From positions 10,122,640 to 10,186,639 of the forward strand of contig NC_134878.1 in assembly GCF_041734735.1 (NCBI RefSeq): 64,000 nt of DNA. The letters run 5' to 3'. Shown here piece after piece: positions 35,990 to 46,620 of this stretch; positions within the stretch are counted from its first letter, which is position 1, and every line of letters begins with the position of its first letter. The notes under the pieces were generated by a model. The model had not been told where the DNA came from, made no database searches, and saw only the letters and a program-made list of their open reading frames with translations. The position numbers were made by a program, and so were the translations under genes. Origin of the DNA: Babylonia areolata (Eukaryota > Mollusca > Gastropoda > Neogastropoda > Buccinidae).

Positions 35990-37516
35990 AACACATCTAC
36001 AGCCACTTTCCTCCCTGCCCCCGCCCTGCTCCATCCCAGACTTAGTGCGCACCACACACAGCCAGAGGCCTGTCATGGATTCGGTCCCCTTTCTCACTAA
36101 AGAACCTCATCCCAGCCATTGACTGCCGACAACTTTCTGCAGGTTGCTCCAACACGCCACACTCAGGTAGAGAAGCCACCAAGCCTTCCATATGCCCCTT
36201 CGTGATGGTACCTACCTGGGCAATTACACAGCCCTGTCCCAGAGACACCAGGGACCTCAAGTCTCTTGTTGCCAAACGTCTGCCCTTCTATGCATAGGCA
36301 ACATGCCAGTGCTGTCTTTTTTGGCAACGACAGAAAAGTGGGGGTGGGGAGTGCCCATCACCTCTCAGCTCTCATGGAGGAGCTCTACAGATCTGGCTGT
36401 CACGCCTAAGGCAAGCCCAACATGGTGGCCTACCTCTGTCTCATGCCACAGTTTCCTCTAAACACATATACCACTTCCACTATTGGCCCACAACCGATGT
36501 GGAATCATCGATCAAACCACATGTGCACCTCCTTGCATTGACGCTCAACCATGCTCAAGTGAGACAACCCTATAGGGTATGTGTTTCCTTCCCTTCCTCT
36601 GATTCGAAGGGCTCTCAGTAAAGTGTGGATTCAACACGCCGACCCGATTTTCTTTGCGCTACATTTATCAGTACAGCTGTGGTCCACAGACCTCTCCCAC
36701 AATACAGCTACGGACCTCTGTCTTCTTTGCCCGCACCAATATCCTTAGGTGACACAGTACACTCTACCTTCATCGAATTCTACTTGAGGGACATCTATCG
36801 CTTTAGGGATGATGGCTCAAGAGGCGTTGCCTCTGCAGTGGTCACACAACAGGCCATCACAGCGCACTGGCGATAGAACAGAAGGATTGAGACTTGATGC
36901 CTCCTCAGCCAGAGCACATGAAGTCAGAGCATGGTCCTCTTCTCTTGCCTTAGTGCACTCAACATGGCTGCAAGACATCATGGATGCTGCATACTGAAAA
37001 AACCCTGCTACCTTCATTGACTTCTACCTGAGAGACATCGCACGCTTGCGGGATGATGGCTCAAGAGGCATCGCTTCTGTGGTAATTGCACAACAGGCTA
37101 TCGCAGCACACAGACAGTAGAACAGGCGAGCCCTCCACCTTGTCGAGCTATTCTGCACTAGTTGGGTCATGGTTAAGTATGTGTAATTAAAAGGAAATTT
37201 TCTATCTAAAATTACGTTTAAATAACATACTTACCATGACCCAAATTTAAGACCCTCCCGTCCTCCCCGCTTCCTGTTCTCCCTGCTCGCTGCGCTGGTG
37301 ATGGCATATTGCCATCAAAAGAGGGCACTAGCCAGGGGGACAAAGGGGAGGTTACCTACTTCCGGGAGGTTATCGGCCGTAGTACTTTCATTTTCTTCGC
37401 ATAGGCAGACAGTAGTTTGCACAGGACAGGAATGTCAGACCCCTGCCGGAGTCTGCACTAGTTGGGTCACGGTAAGTATGTTATTTAAACGTAATTTTAG
37501 ATAGAAAATTTCCTTT
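35990..37516 (+). mobile_element. DIRS-like tyrosine-recombinase retrotransposon, broken fossil
   Basis: Short coding traces on the plus strand resemble the RT/RNase H end and the tyrosine recombinase of DIRS-type elements, including an AHEVRAWSSS box (HxxR) and an FYLRDI segment with the catalytic tyrosine. The recombinase end is repeated at about 36770 and 37010. A 55-bp inverted repeat with one difference (37190-37244 against 37463-37517) closes the 3' side, as expected for DIRS inverted termini and internal complementary region. The element is incomplete and carries multiple breaks. Coding traces look old, the inverted repeat comparatively young. Confidence 0.6.
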
Positions 37517-38217
37517 TTTATGCACAGAGACCCATTGGGTGGTATTGGGGACTGAGTGAAAGGATGGGTTAAGCTCTATATGTATCACAGAAGATGTGTC
37601 TGTATATATTTGTTGTTTGTGAATGGGTTAGATGGATAACCATGCATAGATGGATGGTGTGGAGGAGGACTTAGTGTAAGACTGTTTTGTGATCAAAGCA
37701 TCAGACTTTAAATCTCCATGTCTGGGCAGAACCTGGTTGGTGAAGGGCAGGATTTTTCCAGTCTGAACACTGTGATTCAGAAAGATTCAAAGAAATGCTA
37801 TATTTTAGCTCCTTTTAGGGTGTGGAGGATACAACAATATACAATTACAGTGAATCACAACTTCAGTTTAGCAGTATTAAAAGAAACAAGACACTCAGAG
37901 TCATATGGATTATCATAGATAAACTTATTTATAAAAATATGCAGCATTTGCCTGCCACAAAACACAACTAAAATGCACTCCTCCAGTAAAATTTAGAACC
38001 CTTTGTGCTTCTGGGTAGGATACTTAGTATACTTATTCATTGTGTTCACTATTCTGAGTAATGTGAGGTATGTACAGAGAAATGGTGTATGTTCCATTTA
38101 GACTCGACATTACATGTTCAGTGACTTACTACTGCCAGCCCCACTTCAATCCTCCAGTTACATCATCTTGCCTGGACATTTGATTGACTTGGGTGTGCAC
38201 AACACCTAATGAAATGA

Positions 38218-38500
38218 GAGAGAGAGAGAGGGGAGGTTATAGGCCATGGACCTTTATTTCACAGTATCTATAGGCAGGACATCTCTGGCTAGCAATCAAG
38301 TGCTCCCAGAGAATCATCCCGCCCGGCACAGCTCCAGCCCATCATTTACCATTACTCTGATCCATGGTCTCTACTCAGAATGTTTAGAAGGTTAGGCGGT
38401 AAGCTCCCTCTTGAAAGATACCAAGGAGGGGGCCTTCAGCAACTGATGCTGGCAGGGAATTCCACACTGGAATAGTTCTGGGACTGTTTGTGCAGTGATA
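38218..38500 (-). mobile_element. LINE 3' end remnant
   Basis: The minus strand gives NSLPASVAE and then, one frame off, APSLVSFKRELTA and a stop. This is the usual C-terminal tail of CR1-like LINEs (WNSLPxxV...SFKxxL). It is followed by gtgaaataaaggtcc and a (CT)n tail at 38218-38232. One frameshift is visible. Confidence 0.6.
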
Positions 38501-39099
38501 GGCAAGGTAAAATTCTGTGTGATAAAAAAACTGCTTGTATCAGATGTAGGCAATACAGGCTTTATTAGCCTTGTGCTTAATTAATGTGTTGTTATTCATG
38601 ACTGAACGACTAAGTACTGTATCTGCTGATGCCGTGCAACTGCAACAGATTCTGGATGGATTTCAATGCCGCCATTTGTTCGGAAGCACTATTTTTCCCT
38701 ACTGTGTCTAGTTTATCTCTAAAGGCGCTATTGGTGTCCTTACGGTTAGAAATATGCTTGGTGACGTTTTCAGTTGGTTATAACAGCAAGATTATTTAGT
38801 TTTCAAGACCGAGTGTCCTCTCGTACTGAAATGACTTCTGAAACTGAAAGTAAGCAGCGATTAAACATCAGTTTTGACAGTTTCAGTCGCATACCATGCT
38901 GGTGTGTAGTCATGTTCAGTCTGCGGAAATGTGCCAACTCAATGTTCTAATCTTCATATTTAAAACTTTATTTACTCATTTAGTAAACAGACCTACTTGC
39001 CAGATAAGTTCACGAAGAGACCTTTCTCAGATTTGTCTTTCCGGCTGTCAAACTTCCGGCGGAAGCAAAGCCATGGCGACGCACCTGTTGCCTCTAAGA

Positions 39100-39420
39100 C
39101 GCACGCTTTGATTGGTAGAATCTTTATACGGCAACTAATAGAGAGCGCTGTAACATCGTTGTCACATGGTTCTGTGTTTCATTAGCAACGCGACTAAGTG
39201 CCTGAGCTGTTCGCGACAGCATCTTTCTGCAACTCGTTTGGGCTGAAAGATTGTCTAGCCAGTCTCAAGTAAGTTCTGACTTTCGTTAAAATCTTTATCT
39301 GTTACTTGAAACGATACATGACAAATTACAGTGGACATTTTGAAAGGATCAAAGCAAATTTTTTTTTGGTCTTTGTGGGACAGATCTGATTGAGGAAGGC
39401 ACCATGGCAACTTGTCCAAA
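39100..39420 (+). promoter_or_regulatory. TEKT2: Presumed TEKT2 promoter and leader exon with X-box-like sites
   Basis: A CpG-containing block ends at a strong donor (ctcaa then gtaagt; leader exon end 39268), in the right place to splice to the TEKT2 acceptor at 41221. Two matches to the RFX X-box (GTNRCC, 0-3 nt, RGYAAC) flank it: 39398-39411 (GGCACC-AT-GGCAAC, 11 of 12 positions) and 39176-39189 (half-site AGCAAC, 10 of 12). RFX factors drive ciliary genes, and tektin is one. The transcription start itself is not defined. Confidence 0.45.
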
Positions 39421-41220
39421 GCTTATGTTACCACCCAGTATCTTTTGTATGTGATTTATTCATTTGCTGTTTTGCAGTATTTCTATAAGCTGTTCATTGT
39501 AAACACCTATTATTGTTTCAATTTGAGTTATTGTTTCTATTTGAGAAAAAAAGATTGATTTTTTCCAACCTGTTGATGTTGACTCAGCACTGTGTTAGAA
39601 TACTTAGATAGTAATATGTAATTGTTGAATATTATAGTATGAACTATCACCTTCAGGGCACATTGCCTATGTAGTCTGCAATCTCACATCTGTTTTCTCT
39701 GATCTGACTCATTCTCTGTGAGTTGTATGGAAGTGTTTGTCTTTGTCACAGTTCTATTTGGAAGAAATGTGTTTTGATTTCTTCTGACCATTCTTTGAAT
39801 TTGATATTTTTAACTTGGAATCATCAACATGAATTCTAGGCTTTAGATATACAATTGAATAGAATAAGACATGAATAAGACCATATTTGAAAATTGATAT
39901 TATATATTTGAAAGATATAATGAGAATGAAAGACTGAATAGGTCAGTCGACCTTACAATATTGTGAACTGTTCAAGAAATGTGTATAGTTTATTTGGTTG
40001 AAGACATCAGTTACTGAGTAAAGCTTGGTTGCATTAGGAGAAATGTGCACATATTCTTATGAAATGACCACTTTGTTGGTACATGTATTTGTATTTCTCA
40101 TTTTATCACAACATATATCTCTGTGTGAAGTTCGGGCTGCTCTCCCCAGGGAGAGCGTGTCGCTACACTACAGCGCCACCCTTTTTTTTTTATTATTATT
40201 ATTTCCTGCATGCAGGTTTATTTGTTTTTCCTGTCGAAGTGGATTTTTCTACAGAATTTTGCCAGGAACAACCCTTTTGTTGCCGTGGGTTCTTTTGCGT
40301 GCGCTAAATGCATGCTACATATGGGACCATGGTTTATCGTCTCATCCCAATGACTAGCGTCCAGACCACCACTCAAGGTCTAGTGGAGGGGGAGAAAATA
40401 TCGGCAGCTGAGCCGTGATTCAAACCAGTGTGCTCAGATTCTCTCACTTCCTAGGCAGACATGGTCAGACTACATATTTGGTTTAAGAAATATACAAAGC
40501 ATGTGCAGACACCACAAATACGGTATTTTCCTTTAAAATAATAATGTGATCATGCACTGACCACAGTCTACCACCAATCTTGCTGTGTTAATGTATTGAA
40601 TATTATCTTCAGTTTCATTGATTCTCATTGTGCATCATCTATTTTTAATGTTGTGATGCATTTTGTATCTTGAAAAAGACACTTTTTATATAGTCCATAT
40701 CACCCCCTCCCCACCTTCTCTCCCCCCCCAACCCCCCCCCCTCCCCGCCACACACACACACACATGAAGGTTGAAAAAGATATATATACTTTTAATCGGT
40801 AATGGCTCTTCCAGTACTGACAGGCCTGCACTGTGATGTTTGTGATACAGAGTGAGGACTACAGGCTGAGAACAGAATGAAATGATGATGGTGTCTTATG
40901 GATACCCAGTTTGCCTTAAGTATTCATCTATGTCTGAAGTATGACATGATAATAATTTTTTGTTTGTACTATTGCAGGCTTCATAACATTAAAAAAATCT
41001 CAAAAGTACTGTTAAACAACAGAAGTGTGTGTGAGTGTGTGTGTGTGTCTGTGTGGTATGTCTGTGTGTTTTAAAGTAGCATGCATAGGGAAAGAGTGGG
41101 CATCATTTTACCTTTTGAAACTCCAGATATCACAAATGTGAAAAAAAAAAAGTTGAATGAAAGTACTACTATTACTACTGCTATTACAAATTTTCTCTCT
41201 CTCTCTCTCTATAATTTTTA
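39269..41220 (+). other. TEKT2: TEKT2 leader intron
   Basis: It holds an X-box-like site at 39398, the minus-strand SINE A copy (40107-40470), a C-rich tract (40705-40750) and GT/CT tracts close to the acceptor. No coding exon was recognised. Confidence 0.6.
40107..40470 (-). mobile_element. SINE family A copy, reverse orientation
   Basis: Starting from the 3' end on the plus strand: ctctgtgtgaagttcgggct, gagagcgtgtcgctacac, aattttgccaggaacaaccc, tagtggagggggagaaaata and tgattcaaaccagtgtgctc (B-box side). It is nearly full length, in the TEKT2 leader intron. Confidence 0.85.
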
Positions 41221-41230
41221 GAACAGCAAT

Positions 41231-41446
41231 ATGGCCACCGAAGTTCGTCCCACCACCCGCTTCCAGCCTCCGGACTGGTTTACCAGCAACTACACGATCT
41301 CCACCAATGCTGAGCGACAGCGAAGTGCTTCCCACCAGACCAGGCAGGAGAGTCGCTACCTCCGAAATGAAACAGACTCACAAACGAAGTGGGACCAATA
41401 TTCTAACAACGTTCGACTGGCTGACCGAGTGGATGATATCCGCAAA
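41231..41446 (+). CDS. TEKT2: TEKT2 coding exon 1
   Basis: The exon starts at 41222 after a ...aattttag acceptor and has 9 nt of 5' UTR. It encodes residues 1-72, opening MATEVRPTTRFQPPDW. The donor is gtaagt. A (CT)n tract directly upstream supplies the polypyrimidine run. Confidence 0.95.
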
Positions 41447-42420
41447 GTAAGTTTGGATTAAAATCTTTTTTTAAAATAACTATTGTGATGTCAAGGTTTT
41501 TTGTTTTTTTGGGGTTGTTGTTGTTGAAGCTATGAATCAGGTCATGCTATTTTGAAAATATATGCTGGTAATTTCATCTAAAAAAACACACCAAAAAACC
41601 CAAAAAACACACACTCTCTCTCTGTGTTCTTTTTCTTTCTTTCTGTAACCTGTTTCAGTTAAATCATCTACAAATTTTCTAGACTCTTTATGTCATGTTT
41701 TGTTTTGTTTTTCATTTCTACACTTGATATTGAGGGTTAGTTTTCTACTTTTTTTTCTTTTATCTCACTCAGGATGTGGTGTCTTTCTTCTTCTTTTTTC
41801 CTTCTTTTTTTTTTCTTTCTTTTTTTTTTTACATCTGTGTCTACTTGGTACTCCCATAACTTTTTTCATCCCCTTGCCTTCTCCTGCATACCACCACACC
41901 ACTCCTGAGATGTATTGTGGAAGATACAAATACTCAGTTACATATATCATGGAAAACATTGCCAGAATTGTTATTACCCAATGTTGTTAGCTTTAATACA
42001 TGTGATGAAACAACTTTAAAAAATTTTTTTTATGTGGTATTTAAAATTGATATAGTACATAGTATAATGCACCTAGACCAACACACAGAGGACATGAATT
42101 TGCTGCTCTGATGGCTGTAAATGGCTATGGGACCTTTAACCTTTTAATGCGTTGAAGAAAGTTAAAAATCCAGGTGAAACATTGTCATTCACTGCACCAT
42201 GACTTTTCAGTGGAAAGAGATCCTGGAGAAGACTCTGGCCGACCTGGACAAGGAGATTGCAGACCTATCAGAAGCCAAGGAGTTGACAGAGAACGCTCTG
42301 GAGGCAAAGAACATCCCCACTGACACTGCCATCGAGTGTCTGACCATCCGAGAGGGGCGCCATGGAATTGATGTTGTGCAGGATGAGGTGGAGAACCAGC
42401 TTCACAAGGTGTGTGTGTGT

Positions 42421-42463
<43 letters not shown>

Positions 42464-45019
42464 TGCGCGCACATGTGTGCACATGTGCATGCATGTATGT
42501 GTATATGTGTGTTTGCATGTGTGAGTGTTCATGTGTGTGATATGTCTAGCCTTTTTTTTTGGTATAAGAATAAAGGGAACAGGTTAGTATCCACTAAAAT
42601 GTACTGCGTGGTCTGGCTACCTGCCATCAAGCCAAAGCACAAGGCAGATGTTGATGTCCCATTTCATTGTTCCTGGTGTGAAAAATGCTTTTCCTCTTTT
42701 TTGAAAACCTCAACCAACCAACAACAGTCAAACAAACAAACAAACCTAAAAATCACACCAGAAAGCTACATGAGTATTATTGCTGTACTACATACCAGAG
42801 GACATAACAGGCAGTAAGTAAATAGGTACATAATGAGTAGAGATTGCCCCTCCAGCATTGGGCTACACAGCTAAATCAAGAAGTGCAACGCCCAGCTGTG
42901 ACTAAATTTCTGGTGCAGCCATTGTCTCTCGAGACGGAAGGAGGCCGGCAACGACAACAATGACATGATGAGTAGAGCTTGTGAAGCTGATGTGTGTGTA
43001 CAGGAGGTGGAGGTGATCGACGGCATCAAGAAGGCCCTGCAGCAGCGGATAGGGGAGAGCTTTGAGCAGCTGTGCCTGCTGCAGGAGGCGCGCCAACAGG
43101 TGCAGGCCGACCTGCAGGACAAGAACATTGCGCTGGGCATCGACGTGGACCAGTACAACCTGACCGACAGGTCCTCCCAGATCAGCTACAAGCCGGACAG
43201 TCTGCGCGTGCCCAAGGGGTCAGTTTGGGGTGGCTGAGCTCGAAGGAAGGAATGGGTCATCACGATAATGATGATTGTCGTAACAGTATTGATGATGATA
43301 ATGATAATAATAATAATCATCCCAACATTGATAATAATGACAATAACAGTGATAATAATGATAATAATAATGATATGAAGATGATAATGATGGTGATGAT
43401 GGTGATGCTTTTCTTTATTGCTGTAATTCAAAATAAAGCAAGCTCCAATAATAATGATAATAATATCAGTTTGTTTATATATCTAGCTGTAATTCAAGCT
43501 AAAGAAAGCTCTAAGCTCTTTACAAATTTTAGTCTATACAATAATTGGATAAATACACCAGTCAAATAGAAAACTTATAAAAGAATCATAAAAAGTCATA
43601 AAAGCACCATGATTGATACTTTAAAAAGTGCACTTTACAAGACCTGCAAAATAATATATTTTCACCATGGATGCAACAACTCTAACATTCCTGTACACAG
43701 ACATAAAAAAAAGAGCAGTCACAGTTAAATGATGTTTTTGAAATTAGTTTGTTTCATTGTTGTGAGTGTAACTGCTGCCCAAAGGGTCAGTTGAAGTGGT
43801 TGAATGAATGAAGTTTATTTTCTGAGGGTGATAGAGAAAGAAATGCTTTTTTTTTTTCATCCACCCCTTGAAAGAATTTTTGAAAGTAGTTTGCTACATT
43901 TTTCGCATGTCACTGTTTGTTTCAGTTTGGGGTAGGGTCTGCGGAACTGTGTATATGATCAGAAGCCTGAACTTATGTCATTCAGGCAACCAGGCTGCCC
44001 TTAATCCTAATAAGCTGAACTGATAGAGTGTTAATGCTACTTGTGAGAGTTTTCTTGAACATGAATGAACATTTTCATCACAGGATAATGATAACCCCCG
44101 TTTAAAGAAATACTTATCCAAGCATATGCAAAATTTAAAGCCATTCCCCTATTATCCCACTTGCTTCAAAATTTCAACAGTGTTGTGACAAGAGATGCAG
44201 CAATGTTTATTTTTTATGCGCTACAACAGAGAGCAAAAAGCTCTCAGTCGTAGATGAAAGACATGTTTCTAAATTACCCTTAGCTTGTTATTCAGCTAGG
44301 TTATATTATCAGTTTATTCTTTCTAAATTTTTTTGTTCATCCAACTCAAGGCTTGGTTTTTATAATTGTGTGTGAGTGTGTGTGTGTGTGTGTGTGTGTA
44401 CAACATGTGCATCCATATGTGTACAGGTCGGTGGCTGTACATTAAAACAGTTCTGCGTTCTGAGTTTTGATAACCCCTGTATACTTTTTGCCGTACACAA
44501 CAGGAGCACCACCCCACAGCAGTGGGAGGACTTCAGCCGTTACAACAAGGAGCGTGCCGACGCCGAGATGCAGGCCTCCAACAGACTGCGCGAGGCCATC
44601 CACCACACTCTGCAGCAGACCGCCAACGACCTGGAGGCCCAGAAAATTGCTACGGAGTACGCTTTCCGTAAGAGGATCCACGAGTTTGAAAGGGCCAAGG
44701 ATGAGCTGGAGTGGCAGAAGAAGAATGTAATTTTGCTTTTTTTCCTGTAATTTTTGTTTGTTTGTTTTTTTGGTAAGGTTTCACTTTGTAAGTTCAACAG
44801 AGTTTTACATTACATGGAAAAGAATTTATGAATGATCAGAAAGGAAATAATTTATGGATATGGTGATATGAAATATGATTGGAAAGGAATATTTTCAGTT
44901 TTCTTCTATGATATCTTCTGTTGTAAGTATGAAGGACATATGCACATGCATATTATACTTTTAGTGTTAATTTCTATGTACAAATATATACACGCTTTTT
45001 TTTTTTTTTGAGATACATT

Positions 45020-45050
<31 letters not shown>

Positions 45051-46620
45051 TCACAGACACACACACAAACATGCACACTTACAGACAAACACGCACACAA
45101 ACATGCACATGAGCAGACACACAACATCATTTGCTGCTATGTGTGAGGCATGTGCTCGAACGAGTGTGTGTGTTTCATGTTGTATGCATTCACATGAATG
45201 TGTACGTAAGTTTATGTCCAGAAACAACAAACACCAAAATCTTCACACACTAACGGTTTGACCAAAAAGTTTTCTGCCACGCTGTGCTGCAGACGGAGGA
45301 CGAAATTGCCGAGATGGAGAATGACATCCGCGGTCTGGAGGAGTCGATCCGCGCCAAGATCAACCCCACCAAACTGGCCCAGACTCGCTTGGAGAACCGA
45401 ACCTACCGCCCCAATGTGGAGCTGTGCCGTGACGCACCGCAGTACGGCCTGACTGACGAAGTCAAGCAGCTGGAGGCCACCAAGAGAGCCCTGGAGGAGA
45501 AATGCAAGCAGGCACAGTATGTATTGGATGTGGTTTTTGTGTTTGTTTGTTTATATGTTTTCTTCCACTTTTGTGTGGTGTGTACATGTGTTTGTGTGTA
45601 TGTGTGTGTGTGCGCGTGCACGCGCGCAAAATACAAGCACAAAGACATACCCGTGCATGACCTCCTTCCCCCATCTCCCCTCTCATGCAAATCAAAAAAC
45701 ATTTTTCTTCCTTGTGACATTGTATTTATGCTAAAGGTTAAAAAGTATACAAATGAAGGCTTCATGGAAGAATGGTTAGGTATTGGACTTCTCATCCAGT
45801 GTTCACCAGAGATCAGGGTTTGAGGCCCCATTTTGACAATGGTGTTAAGTGAGTCCTTGGGAAAGGCGGTTACCTTTGATTTTCCTTTCTCACTGTAATC
45901 ATGTCACTGTCATTGTCACTGGTCTTGAAACCAGGTTTGGTCATGGGGGGGCGTTGCACCACTGCTGAGTGTATCACTGACATTCTACATTCCTGGCGGT
46001 CATGAGATAGTGCTGGAATTTCCGCAGTTATGTAAAATGGACATACGCTTACAGTTGGGCCAACAGCAAAATGAGAGTTGTATGATCAGTGGTTTCTCCA
46101 TTCAATGGGAATTCATTTACAACTTAGTATTTTGTGAAAGACTATGACTCTCAGACTAGGATGCAGCACTGCACTGACTCTTAGTGCTGCAGCCTTGGGG
46201 GCTAGTTGGCCTTTGGGAACCATCCAAACGCTGACTGTCCTAAAACCCTCCAGGCCAAGAGAGTGGGGATGTAACTTGGGTAAGACACTCTCCACTGCAA
46301 TCAAATGCTGGCCCAGATAGCCAGGACAGCAGTTGCCTCCTCTGCTGTTCTGATGGTCAAAGTCGGACATGACTGGCTATCATACATACAAACAAGAAGT
46401 TAAGGCTAAATGGTTTTCTTCCACCAGGCACGCTCTGGACGGGCTGCAGAAGAACCTGCACCGCATCAACGACGACCTGGCGGAGAAGAAGAACTCGCTG
46501 ATGCTGGACAACCGCTGCATGGACGTGCGCCAGAAGCTGAACCCCAGACCTCAGACCAGCGTCCAGAGGAACCTCACCCTCACCGGCATCGAGCGTGAAC
46601 GCTCCACCGTTCTGGCATAA
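41231..46620 (+). CDS. TEKT2: Tektin-2, ciliary microtubule protein, 6 coding exons
   Basis: Tektins are coiled-coil filament proteins inside axonemal doublet microtubules of cilia and sperm flagella. Exons 41231-41446, 42211-42408, 43004-43218, 44504-44726, 45293-45516 and 46428-46620 join in phase to 422 residues, against about 430 for vertebrate tektin-2. The tektin signature RPNVELCRD is at residues 323-331, followed by QYGLTDEV, a tektin-2 string. The N-terminus (RFQPPDW, ASHQTRQE) and the segments AIECLTIRE and EVEVIDGIKKALQQ also match tektin-2 rather than tektin-1, -3 or -4. Most of the chain is charged heptad-type helix. The exons are GC-rich against AT-rich introns. A leader exon probably ends at 39268, because the first coding exon begins with an acceptor 9 nt before the ATG. 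Confidence 0.97.
42211..42408 (+). CDS. TEKT2: TEKT2 coding exon 2
   Basis: Acceptor ...acttttcag; residues 73-138 with AIECLTIREGRHGIDVVQDE. The donor is the first GT of a long (GT)n microsatellite (aag then gtgtgtgtg), so the splice position depends on the exon side of the site. Confidence 0.94.
42409..42470 (+). repeat. (GT)n microsatellite starting at the TEKT2 exon 2 donor
   Basis: The intron begins with the repeat itself, directly after ...cacaag, interrupted once by tatg; related GT/CA-type sequence continues to about 42540. Confidence 0.95.
42845..42965 (+). repeat. Probable dispersed repeat fragment
   Basis: A GC-richer block (aagtgcaacgcccagctg, ctctcgagacggaaggagg, ccggcaacgac) lies just before TEKT2 exon 3 and does not look like local intron. 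It resembles the 3' part of a short retroposon, but no second copy is present here. Confidence 0.35.
43004..43218 (+). CDS. TEKT2: TEKT2 coding exon 3
   Basis: Acceptor ...gtgtgtacag; encodes EVEVIDGIKKALQQRIGESF and onward to SLRVPKG. The donor gtcagt leaves two bases that complete a glycine codon with exon 4. A GAT/ATA-rich microsatellite begins just downstream. Confidence 0.95.
43262..43535 (-). mobile_element. GAT/ATA microsatellite and L2-like 3' tail
   Basis: On the minus strand, gtaaagagcttagagc is followed by gctagatatataaac and an ATT/ATC-rich tract. It has the same order as the LINE 3' tail at 56630-56713, so this is a reverse-orientation LINE or SINE 3' end in TEKT2 intron 3. Confidence 0.5.
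43536..44503 (+). other. TEKT2 intron 3, remainder
   Basis: AT-rich intron with a (GT)n at 44374-44400 near the exon 4 acceptor. No element was recognised. Confidence 0.6.
44504..44726 (+). CDS. TEKT2: TEKT2 coding exon 4
   Basis: Acceptor ...cacaacag, donor gtaatt. It encodes STTPQQWEDFSRYNKERADA through EWQKKN, a helical segment collinear with vertebrate tektin-2. Confidence 0.96.
44727..45292 (+). other. TEKT2 intron 4
   Basis: Short intron with a (CA)-rich tract at 45020-45110. Nothing else was recognised. Confidence 0.65.
45293..45516 (+). CDS. TEKT2: TEKT2 coding exon 5 with signature
   Basis: Acceptor ...gctgcag, donor gtatgt. It encodes TEDEIAEMENDIRGLEE and the tektin nonapeptide RPNVELCRD followed by AP and QYGLTDEV. 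Confidence 0.97.
45763..45965 (+). mobile_element. Degenerate tRNA-derived SINE
   Basis: An A-box-like tggttaggtattgg and a B-box-like gggtttgaggcc lie about 40 nt apart, as in a tRNA. A ccttgggaaaggcggttacc block follows. It is too diverged for a tRNA gene and differs from SINEs A-C. Confidence 0.4.
46130..46385 (+). repeat. Probable dispersed repeat in TEKT2 intron 5
   Basis: A GC-richer block of about 250 bp (cactgactcttagtgctgca, aaccctccaggccaagagag, aaagtcggacatgactggct) ends about 45 nt before TEKT2 exon 6. It has no coding character and looks like a short retroposon part. Copy number cannot be judged here. Confidence 0.35.
46428..46620 (+). CDS. TEKT2: TEKT2 coding exon 6 (last)
   Basis: Acceptor ...ccaccag. 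It encodes HALDGLQKNLHRINDDL, the conserved MLDNRCMDVRQKL and a short variable tail ending RSTVLA, then TAA. The 3' flank to about 47.7 kb has no other gene; an ATTAAA at 47669-47674 is one possible polyadenylation signal. Confidence 0.95.

Larger units (their letters stand above)
33520..39099. other. Intergenic region ALG14 - TEKT2
   Basis: No host gene was recognised. It contains SINE A (34144), (CA)n at 34712-34759, poly-A at 35376-35403, a SINE C fragment (35790), the DIRS-like fossil (35990-37516) and a LINE remnant (38218-38500). Confidence 0.65.

Noticed and set aside
36625-37130. Host recombinase-like gene
   Set aside because: The traces are short, repeated and tied to an inverted repeat; they belong to a broken DIRS-like element.
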